A stretch of DNA of 64,000 bases from Klebsiella spallanzanii (GTDB lineage Bacteria; Pseudomonadota; Gammaproteobacteria; Enterobacterales; Enterobacteriaceae): NCBI RefSeq assembly GCF_902158555.1, contig NZ_CABGGS010000012.1, positions 234,880 to 298,879 of the forward strand, written 5' to 3'. A program made the translations under genes and the position numbers. Shown in pieces: positions 17,389 to 26,146 of this stretch. Under the pieces are notes generated by a model. The model saw only the letters and a program-made list of their open reading frames with translations, was not told the DNA's origin and searched no databases. Each line of letters starts with the position of its first letter. Within the stretch, counting starts at the first letter, position 1.

Positions 17389-18617
17389 GTCGCAATACCT
17401 ACGCGTTAACGATAATACTGGCAGCGATATCGCTATTATTCCTGTTGCTGGACTCTGCCCAGCAGCGTGTATTTTTTTATCTGGCGATATATGCCAGCGT
17501 GCTGGGACTATTTCTTGAGCGGAAAAATCTCGGAAATATACGCCTGAAGGTCGCCCTTCTACCGCTGATCGTTGGGGCAATGGAGATGCTGTGGTTTCTC
17601 TTTTACGAGGTGAAGCACGGTCATATCAACCACTATAACGATCACTTTCTCGGTGGTAAAAAGCTGCTGCTCGGCAGCATCCTGGTGCTGTATCTGGATA
17701 GCTTTAAACATCATCTTCACCGCAACGCCCTAAGGAAAATTTTCCTTATCGTTACGGGTATTAGCCTGCTGCTGGCAACCGTATATGGCTTTATCCAGGA
17801 GTGGCAGGGTATTTCACGGGTTGAGATGGCGATTAATCGGCCTACGGTTGCCGCCTATATCTATTCAACGCTGTCATTGGCATTTATCTATGCGTTATTT
17901 CAACTGCGCAAAAGACAGGCTTATATGCTGGCTGTTGCGGTGATGCTTATCTCGTACCTGAATATTATCTTCACCGGTACGCGAGCGGCGATGGGGCTGT
18001 ATCCGGTGCTAATCTTCCTGCTCACGCTGTTTAATTTCAAAAAGATTCAGCTCAAGCCGATGCTGGGCGTGGCGGTGGTGGTTCTCTGTATTGTGGGCAT
18101 CAACTTCAACGCTCATATCAAACCGAAAATTATCCAGACGGTGCATGAAATCTCGACTTACCAGACCGGTAATGATGATACGTCACTGGGCGCGCGCTTC
18201 TCGATGTGGACGGTAGGTATTTATAACGGCGTTCATAAACCGTTGGGGCAGTCGATGGAGAGCCGTGAACGTTTGAGCGCCGATTATGTGCAGGATCATC
18301 CGGAGAATAAAACCGCGATGATGTACATTAACGTCCATCTGCATAACGAGATAATCGATACCTTTTCGCTACAGGGCGTGATTGGGCTGGCGCTGATTTT
18401 GGGGTTTTATATCGGCGGCGCGTTGCTTGCCGTGCGGCGTAATAATCTGCTGCTGCTTTTTATTATGCTGTCGATGTTCGCTTATGGCTTAACGGACGTA
18501 TTGTTGATCAGCGCTGAATTTGTCGCTTTCTTTATTATCCTGGTGGCGTTCAGCACCGTTATCACAGAGGACAATACTGCCCCAGCCTGCGTGGGGCGGT
18601 CGGGGAAGCGTGTCTGA
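17376..18617 (+). CDS. O-antigen ligase/polymerase-like (RfaL/Wzy) membrane protein
   Basis: A 413-residue polytopic protein with about eleven predicted helices and a large periplasmic loop (about residues 250-325). The loop contains TSLGARFSMWTVG and HLHNEIIDTFSLQGVIGL. The R-x-x-x-W spacing and the HNE/H motif are typical of the Wzy_C/WaaL ligase superfamily, which transfers undecaprenyl-linked glycans onto acceptors. It lies far from any waa locus visible here. Together with the overlapping GT2 gene it could cap or extend LPS. It may equally be a polymerase; substrate unknown. Confidence 0.8.
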   Translation: MENISRNTYALTIILAAISLLFLLLDSAQQRVFFYLAIYASVLGLFLERKNLGNIRLKVALLPLIVGAMEMLWFLFYEVKHGHINHYNDHFLGGKKLLLGSILVLYLDSFKHHLHRNALRKIFLIVTGISLLLATVYGFIQEWQGISRVEMAINRPTVAAYIYSTLSLAFIYALFQLRKRQAYMLAVAVMLISYLNIIFTGTRAAMGLYPVLIFLLTLFNFKKIQLKPMLGVAVVVLCIVGINFNAHIKPKIIQTVHEISTYQTGNDDTSLGARFSMWTVGIYNGVHKPLGQSMESRERLSADYVQDHPENKTAMMYINVHLHNEIIDTFSLQGVIGLALILGFYIGGALLAVRRNNLLLLFIMLSMFAYGLTDVLLISAEFVAFFIILVAFSTVITEDNTAPACVGRSGKRV

Positions 18618-18709
18618 AGTCGATCTGAGAGGACAATTGGCGTCAGGTAGTTCAGTTGCTTTCCACCGCCGGGCGGGCAATGGTGATAACAGTTATATTC
18701 GAAACGTGA

Positions 18710-18744
18710 AAATCAGCAGGCGCGATAGGAGGTGCTGCTGATTT
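18710..18744 (+). terminator. hairpin after the GT2/ligase pair
   Basis: AAATCAGCAG and CTGCTGATTT pair perfectly over 10 bases around a 15-base loop, about 90 bases past the ligase stop. There is no long T-run beyond the stem, so terminator function is only likely. Confidence 0.4.
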
Positions 18745-18837
18745 GTCGATCAATCAATGTAAGGGATATATGCAGCACTGACGAGGGGATGGGAGCCCAG
18801 GACTGTGAGCTGGTTTTTATAAGGCTATTTTCGTTTA

Positions 18838-18872
18838 TTTCGAATATTGAATATTTCGAATATTTCGAATAT
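18838..18872. promoter_or_regulatory. three TTTCGAATAT repeats, likely TA operator
   Basis: TTTCGAATAT occurs at 18838, 18854 and 18863 in direct orientation. Each copy contains the palindromic core TTCGAA. The cluster ends 33 bases before the HTH gene start. Such iterated short sites are typical for autoregulation by an antitoxin. Confidence 0.55.
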
Positions 18873-18904
18873 GCTCACCAGCATGACTCAAAGGAGGCAA
18901 TTAC

Positions 18905-19360
18905 ATGACCACACTTACTAATCTCAACCTTCCCGATCGCCAGGAAAGCGAACTTGCGCAGCGCGGACAGCGCGAACTTGCGGCATATCTTTCAACCCGG
19001 CTAGAAACGCAGCGTATTGCCATTGTTGGCGAGGATGACAAGCCCCATACAATTGAGTTACCAACAAGCGCGCTGACTTTGCTGATGGATATTCTGGGAG
19101 AACTGGCTAGCGGGAATGCGGTACAGATCGTTCCCGTACATGCGGAACTCACTACCCAAGAGGCGGCAAATATACTTAATGTTTCCCGCCCGCACATGGT
19201 TAAGCTGCTTGAAGCGAGGAAGCTCCCATTTCATAAAACGGGGCGTCATCGCAGAGTGTTGTTTGCCGATCTTATGGAGTATAAGAAACGCAGGGAACAG
19301 GAGAGCCTGGACGCGATGCAATCGTTGGCCGATCAGGCGCAGGACTTAGGGATGTATTAA
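18905..19360 (+). CDS. HTH (excisionase-type) antitoxin of a PIN toxin pair
   Basis: A 151-residue protein. The C-terminal half carries an excisionase/MerR-like helix-turn-helix, ELTTQEAANILNVSRPHMVK followed by LLEARKLPFHKTGRHRRVL. The N-terminal half (about 1-80) is unknown and may bind the toxin. The start has a strong AAAGGAGG. Its stop codon overlaps the next ATG (TAATG), the usual arrangement of antitoxin before toxin. It would repress the operon through the repeats at 18838-18872 and neutralise the PIN protein. The pairing of this HTH type with PIN proteins is known from several enterobacterial and plasmid loci. Confidence 0.8.
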   Translation: MTTLTNLNLPDRQESELAQRGQRELAAYLSTRLETQRIAIVGEDDKPHTIELPTSALTLLMDILGELASGNAVQIVPVHAELTTQEAANILNVSRPHMVKLLEARKLPFHKTGRHRRVLFADLMEYKKRREQESLDAMQSLADQAQDLGMY

Positions 19361-19935
19361 TGCGACATTCACCTTATCCGGTGATTTTAGATGCCTGTGT
19401 GTTATATCCGGCGCGACTCAGGGACTTGCTGATGCACTTGGGTATTGCCGGGCTGTATCAACCAAAATGGAGTCGCTGTATTCAGGATGAATGGCGCAGA
19501 AACTTGATCGCTAATCGGCCGGAAATTCTGCCAGAGGCGCTTCAAAATACGGTCAACATGATGAATTCCGCTTTACCTGACGCCAATGTGACAGGGTATA
19601 AGGGATTGATTAACGATCTGGATCTGCCAGACCCCAACGACAGGCATGTTCTTGCAGCAGCGATAAGAGCGAAAGCTGAAATTATCGTAACGCTTAACCA
19701 TAAGGACTTCCCGCCAGAAGTACTGCGTCCGTTTGAAATAGAAACGCTTCACCCTGATGCGTTCATTTCCGATCTTTTCGATCTCAATCATGCTTTGACG
19801 CTTGAGGCCGTCAGGCGGCAGCGTCAGTCCCTAAAACGTCCACCTATGACGGTCGATGAGTTTCTTGAAATGCTGCTAAAGCAGGGGCTACCGATGACAG
19901 TAAAGGAATTAGCCCCTTATCAGTACGCCATTTAA
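19360..19935 (+). CDS. PIN-domain toxin (putative ribonuclease)
   Basis: A 191-residue PIN-like protein. Candidate metal-binding acidic residues are in VILDACVLYPARLRD (start), DEWRRN, and DLPDPNDRHVLAAAIRAKAE, followed by VTLNHKDFP, all in the order seen in PIN nucleases. Such toxins cut RNA when released from their antitoxin. It is longer than classical VapC (about 130 residues); the C-terminal extension from about residue 135 is specific. It is translationally coupled to the HTH antitoxin. Confidence in the domain is good; the RNA target is unknown. Confidence 0.82.
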   Translation: MRHSPYPVILDACVLYPARLRDLLMHLGIAGLYQPKWSRCIQDEWRRNLIANRPEILPEALQNTVNMMNSALPDANVTGYKGLINDLDLPDPNDRHVLAAAIRAKAEIIVTLNHKDFPPEVLRPFEIETLHPDAFISDLFDLNHALTLEAVRRQRQSLKRPPMTVDEFLEMLLKQGLPMTVKELAPYQYAI

Positions 19936-20004
19936 ATATCTAAAAGTTTGAGTTGATCGGGATAACCGAACAACTCAACTGTCAGGTGAGTTTTAAACTA
20001 GTTT

Positions 20005-20040
20005 CGCCGGATTGCGGCGCGAGCGCCTTGTCCGGCCTAC
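20005..20040. repeat. REP-like palindrome
   Basis: The sequence runs gccggattgcggcgcg, agcgcc, ttgtccggcctac. This is the E. coli/Salmonella REP form, different from the other repeats of this window. It lies 70 bases past the PIN toxin gene. Confidence 0.65.
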
Positions 20041-20093
20041 GAGTCGTAATCATTTTAAATAGTAGTGCCATACTGTAGGCATGATAAATGTAG

Positions 20094-20258
20094 CGCTATC
20101 AGCCGGGTTTCAGCCGTTCGCCAAGAAACCTTTGGTCTGGTATTCCTGAAGCGTCTGAGCTGACTATTGATGGAACTGGATATCGTGTGGCGAGCGATCT
20201 CTCTGGAATCTGGGTATTTTTCTTCCTGACGAACTATCCGGAATTCCCGGATAGTTGA
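20094..20258 (+). pseudogene. possible gene remnant (54 codons, no start)
   Basis: An open frame without a start codon encodes RYQPGFSRSPRNLWSG, then IPEASELTIDGTGYRVAS, and ends PEFPDS before TGA. Its first residues loosely recall the RYP..SR region of SymE proteins, so it may be the tail of a decayed symE-like or other accessory gene. Its 3' end forms a 10-bp hairpin (AACTATCCGG with CCGGATAGTT, 20232-20256). Weak support: only an uninterrupted frame in otherwise empty DNA. Confidence 0.25.
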
Positions 20259-20320
20259 GTTTTGACCAGGTGCAGCTTCAGGAAAAAACAGGTTAGTGCT
20301 TGTTAATGTCTTGCACTGAA

Positions 20321-20608
20321 TCAGGCAAGTTCAAGTGTGCTGTTTACGCTTTTAAAGGATTGATGAATTTGCAGTAATTCCGCTCTAAGCATCTCTTCCT
20401 TATCGCTCTGCGGCAGCAGAACAATGCAACCATCCATTACCTTAACCGTGAAGTGCTTTCCGGTATCGAACCCGGCTGCGCGTAACCACTTGCCGGAAAG
20501 GGTGAGACTTGGTGTACTGGTATCCCGACCTTGCGGGCGATATCCCACAATCAGGTGACGCTCGGTTCCGGAAACGGCAATGTCTGGGGTAGAATGCGAA
20601 TCAGCCAT
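20321..20608 (-). CDS. symE: SymE-family toxin (SOS-type RNA-associated toxin)
   Basis: A 95-residue protein of the SymE family, an AbrB-fold toxin. E. coli SymE is SOS-induced, causes RNA loss or nucleoid condensation, and is held in check by the antisense RNA SymR. Recognisable parts are RHLIVGYRPQG, TPSLTLSGKWLRAAGFDTG and the C-terminal FTVKVMDGCIVLLPQ, matching the conserved core. The start at 20608 was preferred because ATGGCTGATTCG begins the family-like N-terminus and has AAGGAG upstream. No hsd restriction genes lie beside it, unlike E. coli K-12. No clear LexA box was found upstream. Confidence 0.85.
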   Translation of the reverse strand: MADSHSTPDIAVSGTERHLIVGYRPQGRDTSTPSLTLSGKWLRAAGFDTGKHFTVKVMDGCIVLLPQSDKEEMLRAELLQIHQSFKSVNSTLELA

Positions 20609-20670
20609 AATCAACTCCTTGATAGTTGGTGTGGTTAGACGCTCTGGTGTGTTCGAGCACACCAGAGTGT
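20602..20670 (+). ncRNA. symR: candidate SymR antisense RNA
   Basis: On the strand opposite symE, a TAGAAT box (20590-20595) could start transcription near 20602. A stable hairpin with CTCTGGTGTG (20642-20651) and CACACCAGAG (20658-20667) follows at the right distance, with a short T-containing tail. The resulting RNA of about 70 nt would cover the symE ribosome-binding site and start, as the 77-nt SymR of E. coli does. The -35 box is poor, and the RNA is inferred from position and hairpin only. Confidence 0.45.
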
Positions 20671-20733
20671 TGTTAGTACAAGAGGCTTTTAGGTGGCCTC
20701 TTATATGTTGAGCTTAAATGGATAGGTGGCCTC

Positions 20734-20925
20734 ATGTCAATCATATCGCGCGAAAAAAAACCAAAGGGCGGCGGTCAGTCACCGCAGTTCAAAATGCGCA
20801 TTGATCCGGCATTAAAGGAACAGCTTGATGCTGTGGCTGCAGAAGAAGGGGTGAGTCTCGCAAGCTGGCTTAAAGAGTTGGCAAGAAGCGCGCTAAAAGC
20901 TAAAGGAATTGAACCGAAGGGCTGA
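20734..20925 (+). CDS. small ribbon-helix-helix (Arc/HicB-like) protein
   Basis: A 63-residue protein. The RHH fold is seen in FKMRIDPALKEQLDAVAAEE followed by GVSLASWLKELARSALKA, the beta strand and two helices of Arc/CopG/HicB C-terminal domains. The basic start SREKKPKGGG may be flexible. It could be an orphan antitoxin or phage-type regulator. No toxin-like gene lies directly after it, since selC follows on the other strand. It sits between symE and the 3' end of selC, where integrating elements usually leave cargo. Confidence 0.7.
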   Translation: MSIISREKKPKGGGQSPQFKMRIDPALKEQLDAVAAEEGVSLASWLKELARSALKAKGIEPKG

Positions 20926-20963
20926 TTTTCTGGATAAGTTCAGATGGCTAGAAATGACTGAAC

Positions 20964-21058
20964 TGGCGGAAGATCACAGGAGTTGAACCTGCCCGGGACC
21001 GCTGGCGGCCCCAACTGGATTTGAAGTCCAGCCACCTCACCGGAGATGACGATCTTCC
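20964..21058 (-). tRNA. selC: tRNA-Sec (UCA), selenocysteine tRNA
   Basis: A 95-nt minus-strand gene. The 8-bp acceptor stem GGAAGATC pairs with GATCTTCC, the anticodon loop is CTTCAAA, the long extra arm is GGGGCCGCC...GGTCCC, and CCA is encoded. It differs by only a few bases from E. coli selC. tRNA-Sec inserts selenocysteine at UGA codons with SelB. The 3' side faces the toxin-antitoxin block, and selC is a well-known integration site for islands. No second copy of the tRNA 3' end was noticed in the block, so no att pair can be shown. Confidence 0.97.
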
Positions 21059-21089
21059 GCGCCTCGATTGCTACATGGAGGCGGGGCGC

Positions 21090-21095
21090 ATTATA
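21090..21095 (-). promoter_or_regulatory. selC promoter -10 box
   Basis: On the minus strand TATAAT lies 32 bases upstream of the mature tRNA 5' end. It is followed by the GC-rich stretch GCGCCCCGCC, typical of the discriminator of stringently controlled stable-RNA promoters. The -35 box is not clear. Confidence 0.6.
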
Positions 21096-21352
21096 GCTAC
21101 TTTCCTGCATTAACCACATACCCCAACGCACTTTTTTACTGTTAAAACTGGACTTTACAGAACCTTCTTAAACAAATCCTTGCAAAATCCGTGGCTTACA
21201 CTTTTACACACTCTTACAGGCTACCGAGATCACATAAAACAAGAAACGTAATTTGATTATGAGATATCGCAATTCATCTTACCGCGCGGATAGTTTACAA
21301 ATTCTGTAACCGGTACCAACAAGCGGTAGCGCTGAGAGATGAGTGTGTTGTT

Positions 21353-22747
21353 ATGAAAGATCATATTTTGTCCGTCAAAGAGAAGATTGGTTACGGTATG
21401 GGCGATGCCGCCAGTCATATCATTTTCGATAACGTCATGTTGTATATGATGTTTTTCTATACCGATATTTTTGGTATTCCTGCCGGCTATGTCGGCACCA
21501 TGTTCCTGCTGGCCCGCGCGCTGGATGCGATATCCGACCCGTGCATGGGATTGCTGGCCGACCGCACCCGCAGCCGCTGGGGGAAATTCCGCCCGTGGAT
21601 ACTGTTTGGCGCGATCCCGTTCGGCCTCGTCTGCGTGCTGGCCTACAGCTCGCCGGACCTGAGCCATAACGGCAAGCTGATTTACGCTGCGGTCACCTAC
21701 ACCCTGCTGACCCTGCTTTATACCGTGGTCAATATCCCGTACTGCGCGCTGGGCGGCGTCATTACCGACAACCCGACGCAGCGCATCTCCCTGCAGTCCT
21801 GGCGCTTTGTGCTGGCGACGGCAGGCGGCATGCTCTCGACCGTCCTGATGATGCCGCTGGTGAACTTTATCGGCGGCGAAGACAAGGCGTTTGGCTTCCA
21901 GGGCGGCATCGCAGTGCTCTCGGTGATTGCTTTCCTGATGCTTGCCTTCTGCTTCTTCACCACCAAAGAACGCGTCGAAGCGCCGCCGAGCTCCACCTCG
22001 ATGCGTGAAGATCTGCGCGATATCTGGCGCAACGATCAGTGGCGCGTGGTTGGCCTGCTGACCATCCTGAACATTCTCGCGGTCTGCGTTCGCGGTGGCG
22101 CGATGATGTATTACACCACCTGGATCATGGGGTCCGCTGCGCTGTTTACCGCGTTCCTCACCACCTACTGCGTCGGCAACCTGATCGGCTCGGCGCTGGC
22201 GAAGCCGCTCACCGACTGGAAATGCAAAGTCAGCGTCTTCTGGTGGACCAACGCCATCCTGGCGGTACTGAGCGTGGCGATGTTCTTCGTGCCGATGGAC
22301 GCTGAAATCACCATGTTCGCCTTTATCTTCGTGATTGGCGTACTGCATCAGTTAGTCACGCCGATTCAGTGGGTGATGATGTCCGACACCGTCGACTACG
22401 GCGAATGGTGTAACGGCAAACGCCTGACCGGCATCAGCTTCGCGGGCACTCTGTTCGTGCTCAAGCTGGGCCTGGCGCTGGGCGGCGCGATGATTGGCTG
22501 GATGCTGGCAGGCGGTGGATACGATGCCGCAGCCAAAACCCAGAACAGCGCTACCATCACCATCATTATCTCATTGTTCACCCTCGCTCCGGCGGTTTGT
22601 TACCTGCTGAGCGCGGTTATCGCTAAACGCTACTACACCCTGAAAACGCCGTTCCTGAAAAAGATGATGGCGGAACTGGCTCAGGGTGCGCGCCGCAACG
22701 AACACGACTTCACTTCAGCGCCGACAGGCAAAGAATTGCAAAACTAA
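21353..22747 (+). CDS. yicJ: GPH-family sugar symporter YicJ
   Basis: A 464-residue inner-membrane transporter of the glycoside-pentoside-hexuronide family with twelve predicted helices. Family motifs are [33 protein letters not shown] and the late [11 protein letters not shown]. It probably imports alpha-xylosides such as isoprimeverose for the next gene, yicI, an alpha-xylosidase starting 13 bases later. The pair yicJI beside selC is the same as in E. coli. A 294-bp leader with no recognised operator precedes it. Confidence 0.93.
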   Translation: MKDHILSVKEKIGYGMGDAASHIIFDNVMLYMMFFYTDIFGIPAGYVGTMFLLARALDAISDPCMGLLADRTRSRWGKFRPWILFGAIPFGLVCVLAYSSPDLSHNGKLIYAAVTYTLLTLLYTVVNIPYCALGGVITDNPTQRISLQSWRFVLATAGGMLSTVLMMPLVNFIGGEDKAFGFQGGIAVLSVIAFLMLAFCFFTTKERVEAPPSSTSMREDLRDIWRNDQWRVVGLLTILNILAVCVRGGAMMYYTTWIMGSAALFTAFLTTYCVGNLIGSALAKPLTDWKCKVSVFWWTNAILAVLSVAMFFVPMDAEITMFAFIFVIGVLHQLVTPIQWVMMSDTVDYGEWCNGKRLTGISFAGTLFVLKLGLALGGAMIGWMLAGGGYDAAAKTQNSATITIIISLFTLAPAVCYLLSAVIAKRYYTLKTPFLKKMMAELAQGARRNEHDFTSAPTGKELQN

Positions 22748-22760
22748 GAGGAAGCTATTC

Positions 22761-25079
22761 ATGAAAATCAGTGATGGAAACTGGCTTATTCAACCAGGGC
22801 TCAATCTGATCCAACCCGTACAGGTCTATGAGGTTGAGCAGCAAGGTAACGAGATGGTGGTCTACGTTGCGTCTCGCGAAGTCCGTGAGCGCGCCGCTCA
22901 ACTGGACGTTCCGCTCTTTACCGTGCGCTTCTTCTCCCCGCAGGAAGGGGTGATCGGCGTACGCATGGAGCACTTCCAGGGCGCGCTGAACAATGGCCCG
23001 CATTACCCGTTGAACGTGCTGAAAGATGTAAACGTTGAAATTCAGAACGGCGATGAGTTTGCCGAGCTGAAGAGCGGTAACCTGACCGCCCGCGTCACCA
23101 AAGGTGACTTCTGGTCGCTGGATTTCCTGCGCGACGGCGTACGTATTACCGGCAGCCAACTGAAAAACGACGGCTATGTGCAGGATACTAAAACCAATCG
23201 CAACTACATGTTCGAGCGTCTTGATCTCGGCGTCGGCGACACCGTCTACGGCCTCGGCGAGCGCTTTACCGCGTTGGTGCGTAACGGCCAGACGGTAGAA
23301 ACCTGGAACGAAGATGGCGGCACCAGCACCGAACAGTCGTATAAAAACATTCCGTTCTATCTGACTAACCGCGGTTACGGCGTGCTGGTTAATCATCCTG
23401 AGCGCGTCTCTTTCGAAATCGGCTCCGAGAAAGTCTCTAAGGTGCAGTTCAGCGTTGAAGGCGAGCATCTGGAGTACTTCGTGATCGACGGCCCGACCCC
23501 GAAAGAGGTGCTGAATCGCTATACCCAGTTCACCGGACGTCCGGCGTTGCCGCCGGCCTGGTCTTTCGGTCTGTGGCTGACCACCTCGTTCACCACCAAC
23601 TACGACGAAGCGACGGTTAACAGCTTTATTGATGGTATGGCGGAGCGCGATCTGCCGCTGCACGTGTTCCACTTCGACTGCTTCTGGATGAAAGCCTTCC
23701 AGTGGTGCGATTTTGAGTGGGATCCGGTCACGTTCCCTGACCCGGAAGGTATGATTAAGCGTCTGAAAGATAAAGGTCTGAAAGTCTGCGTGTGGATCAA
23801 CCCGTATATCGGCCAGCGTTCGCCGGTGTTTAAAGAGCTGCACGAGAAAGGCTACCTGCTGAAACGTCCGGACGGTTCGCTGTGGCAGTGGGACAAATGG
23901 CAGCCGGGTCTGGCGATTTATGATTTCACCAATCCGGAAGCCTGCGAGTGGTATGCCAACAAGCTGAAAGGCCTGGTGGAGATGGGCGTTGACTGCTTCA
24001 AGACCGACTTCGGCGAGCGTATTCCGACCGACGTGCAGTGGTTTGATGGCTCCGACCCGCAGAAAATGCACAACCACTACGCCTTCATCTATAACGAGCT
24101 GGTGTGGAACGTGCTGAAAGAGACCGTTGGCGAGAAAGAAGCGGTGCTGTTCGCCCGTTCCGCCTCGGTGGGTGCGCAACAGTTCCCGGTGCACTGGGGC
24201 GGCGACTGCTACGCCAACTACGAATCCATGGCGGAAAGCCTGCGCGGCGGCCTGTCCATCGGGATGTCCGGCTTTGGTTTCTGGAGCCACGATATCGGCG
24301 GCTTCGAAAACACCGCGCCTGCCCACGTCTACAAACGCTGGTGCGCCTTTGGCCTGCTGTCGAGCCACAGCCGTCTGCACGGCAGCAAATCCTATCGTGT
24401 GCCGTGGGCTTACGATGACGAGTCCTGCGACGTAGTGCGTCACTTCACGCAGCTGAAATGCCGCATGATGCCGTATCTGTATCGCCAGGCAGCCCTGGCC
24501 AGCGAGTTCGGTACGCCGATGCTGCGTTCAATGATGCTGGAGTTCCCGCACGACCCGGCCTGTGACTACCTGGATCGTCAGTACATGCTGGGTGATTCTG
24601 TGCTGGTCGCACCGGTGTTTAGCGAAGCGGGTGATGTGCAGTTCTACTTGCCGGAAGGCCGCTGGACACACCTGTGGCACAACGACGAAGCGCAGGGCAG
24701 CCGCTGGCATAAGCAGAATCACGATGTGCTGAGCCTGCCGGTTTACGTGCGCGACAACACCCTGCTGGCGCTGGGCAACAACGACCAGAAGCCGGACTAC
24801 GCGTGGAACGAAGGCACCGCTTTCCAGCTGTTCAACCTCGACGATGGCCGCGAAGCCGTCTGCCAGGTTCCGGCAGCGGACGGTTCGGTGGTCTTCACCC
24901 TGAAGGCGAAACGCCAGGGCAACACCATTACCGTTAGCGGTGAAGGCGACGCCAGCGGCTGGACGCTGTGTCTGCGCAATATCCCGCAGGTTGCGGGCGT
25001 GCAGGGCGGCGCTCAGGCGGGTAGCGAGCTGGGCGTAGTGGTGACCGCGCAGGGCAGTGCGCTGACGATTAGCCTGTAA
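22761..25079 (+). CDS. yicI: alpha-xylosidase YicI (GH31)
   Basis: A 772-residue cytoplasmic glycoside hydrolase family 31 enzyme that releases alpha-linked xylose, as from isoprimeverose. The length equals that of E. coli YicI. The catalytic nucleophile Asp lies in [11 protein letters not shown], and the acid/base Asp in the later [19 protein letters not shown] region. The substrate-binding [13 protein letters not shown] stretch is present. The true start at 22761 has AGAGGAAG upstream; a longer in-frame reading would overlap yicJ. It ends before REP repeats and a terminator. Confidence 0.96.
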   Translation: MKISDGNWLIQPGLNLIQPVQVYEVEQQGNEMVVYVASREVRERAAQLDVPLFTVRFFSPQEGVIGVRMEHFQGALNNGPHYPLNVLKDVNVEIQNGDEFAELKSGNLTARVTKGDFWSLDFLRDGVRITGSQLKNDGYVQDTKTNRNYMFERLDLGVGDTVYGLGERFTALVRNGQTVETWNEDGGTSTEQSYKNIPFYLTNRGYGVLVNHPERVSFEIGSEKVSKVQFSVEGEHLEYFVIDGPTPKEVLNRYTQFTGRPALPPAWSFGLWLTTSFTTNYDEATVNSFIDGMAERDLPLHVFHFDCFWMKAFQWCDFEWDPVTFPDPEGMIKRLKDKGLKVCVWINPYIGQRSPVFKELHEKGYLLKRPDGSLWQWDKWQPGLAIYDFTNPEACEWYANKLKGLVEMGVDCFKTDFGERIPTDVQWFDGSDPQKMHNHYAFIYNELVWNVLKETVGEKEAVLFARSASVGAQQFPVHWGGDCYANYESMAESLRGGLSIGMSGFGFWSHDIGGFENTAPAHVYKRWCAFGLLSSHSRLHGSKSYRVPWAYDDESCDVVRHFTQLKCRMMPYLYRQAALASEFGTPMLRSMMLEFPHDPACDYLDRQYMLGDSVLVAPVFSEAGDVQFYLPEGRWTHLWHNDEAQGSRWHKQNHDVLSLPVYVRDNTLLALGNNDQKPDYAWNEGTAFQLFNLDDGREAVCQVPAADGSVVFTLKAKRQGNTITVSGEGDASGWTLCLRNIPQVAGVQGGAQAGSELGVVVTAQGSALTISL

Positions 25080-25095
25080 TCACAGTCGTCTGCGG

Positions 25096-25200
25096 GCCGG
25101 TAGCCCGGACGAGGCGCGTCAAGCGCCGCCTCCGGGAATACAGGCGTAATGCAGGCTCAGGTTATCCTCCCGGTGGCGCTGCGCTGACCGGGCTACGAAC
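25096..25200. repeat. REP/BIME-like repeat pair
   Basis: The first unit is gtagcccggacgaggcgcgt, then gcgccgcctccggga. After a spacer, a diverged unit follows, ctcccggtggcgctgcgctg, then accgggctac. It is just downstream of yicI and precedes a terminator. Confidence 0.75.
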
Positions 25201-25233
25201 TAACCCCTCTTCGTTTACGGAGAGGGTTTTTTT
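25201..25233 (+). terminator. Rho-independent terminator of yicJI
   Basis: AACCCCTCT and AGAGGGTT pair with one bulge, closed by a short loop, and are followed directly by seven T residues. It is the clearest intrinsic terminator of the plus strand in this window. Confidence 0.75.
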
Positions 25234-25340
25234 ATTCCATTTTGGCTAAAAAAGTAACGTTCATTTCATTCTGGTGATTCATCCCACAGACACCATCGCC
25301 GCCAGGTGATAGCGTAGTTTGCCGCTGAGAGGAGCCATGA

Positions 25341-26072
25341 ATGGATTTAGAAAACATCTTTCGTGACGTTAAGCTAAGCAAAACCGAAATGACCGTGCTG
25401 CGCTTTATTCAGAACGATCCTGAGCAATGCGTGCGCGAGGGGATCCGCGCCGTCGCGGAACACTGTTATAGCAATCCCTCCTCGCTGGTGAGGCTGGCGA
25501 AGAAACTGAAATTCAGCGGCTGGCTGGAGCTGGTCTACTTTATTAAATTCAATATCACCATGCCCAAACTCGATGTCACCAACGACATCGATTATATGAG
25601 CATTCAGCCGGTGGAGGGGATAACCCCGTTGCTGGAAAGCCTGCAACATCACCGCATTTTGATTCATGGCAGCGGCTTTTCGCAGCTGATCGCCCAGTAT
25701 ATTTATAATAAGTTTTTGGTGATCGGGGTGAATGCCAGCCTGGCGTTGTGGCCGGATTATGAAATCCTCGAGCAGAAGAATGCCGCCAAATTTGATTCGA
25801 TCTGGATTATTTCCAAATCCGGGCGCAGCAGTTCGGCGCTGAACTGGGTGAAGGCGCTGGAAGGGAAGGAGATTAATCTGGTCTGCTTTACCGGCGATTA
25901 TCAAAGCCCGCTGGCGCAGGCGGCGGATACGGCGTTTATTATTCACGACCCGCAGAAGTTCGATGACGATATTTACTGGAGTAACCCGTTTTTCGGTTAT
26001 TGCATACTCGGTTTTGAGCGGCTGCTGAAGATATGGTTTATGCGGACGGGTATCCCCGGAGGCGGCGCTTGA
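25341..26072 (+). CDS. RpiR-family transcriptional regulator
   Basis: A 243-residue regulator. The N-terminal HTH domain (about 1-75) has REGIRAVAEHCYSNPSSLVRLAKKLKFSG. The SIS sugar-phosphate domain follows, with ILIHGSGFSQLIAQYI and IWIISKSGRSSSALNWV. It probably senses the phosphosugar produced by the convergent PTS/GH4 genes. Its last residues, RTGIPGGGA, are encoded by the start of a REP repeat, and the TGA stop lies inside that repeat, so the original C-terminus has been replaced or extended. The start has AGAGGAG upstream. Confidence 0.88.
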   Translation: MDLENIFRDVKLSKTEMTVLRFIQNDPEQCVREGIRAVAEHCYSNPSSLVRLAKKLKFSGWLELVYFIKFNITMPKLDVTNDIDYMSIQPVEGITPLLESLQHHRILIHGSGFSQLIAQYIYNKFLVIGVNASLALWPDYEILEQKNAAKFDSIWIISKSGRSSSALNWVKALEGKEINLVCFTGDYQSPLAQAADTAFIIHDPQKFDDDIYWSNPFFGYCILGFERLLKIWFMRTGIPGGGA

Positions 26073-26135
26073 CGCGCCTGTCCGGGCTACCGGCCCGCAG
26101 ACAGCTGTGAGCTTGTAGCCGCCATCCGGGGAATT
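26047..26135. repeat. REP/BIME-like repeat overlapping a coding 3' end
   Basis: A unit tatccccggaggcggcgc, then gcgcctgtccgggctac, overlaps the last codons and stop of the RpiR gene. A partial second unit, gtagccgccatccgggg, follows before the GH4 gene. Confidence 0.75.
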
Positions 26136-26146
26136 TAGCCGGGCGT

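Noticed and set aside
20642-20667. LexA box before symE
   Set aside because: The CTGG...CCAG symmetry lacks the CTGT-N8-ACAG spacing; it is better explained as a hairpin ending an antisense RNA.
18618-20963. Direct repeat of the selC 3' end as an island att site
   Set aside because: No second copy was noticed by eye, and no integrase gene is present, so no integrated element can be claimed.
21257-22348. Minus-strand open frame of 363 codons opposite yicJ
   Set aside because: A mirror frame of a GPH transporter with low-complexity composition.
22755-24443. Minus-strand open frame of 562 codons inside yicI
   Set aside because: It lies fully opposite a strongly conserved gene, is histidine/arginine-rich as expected of a mirror frame, and has no start signal.
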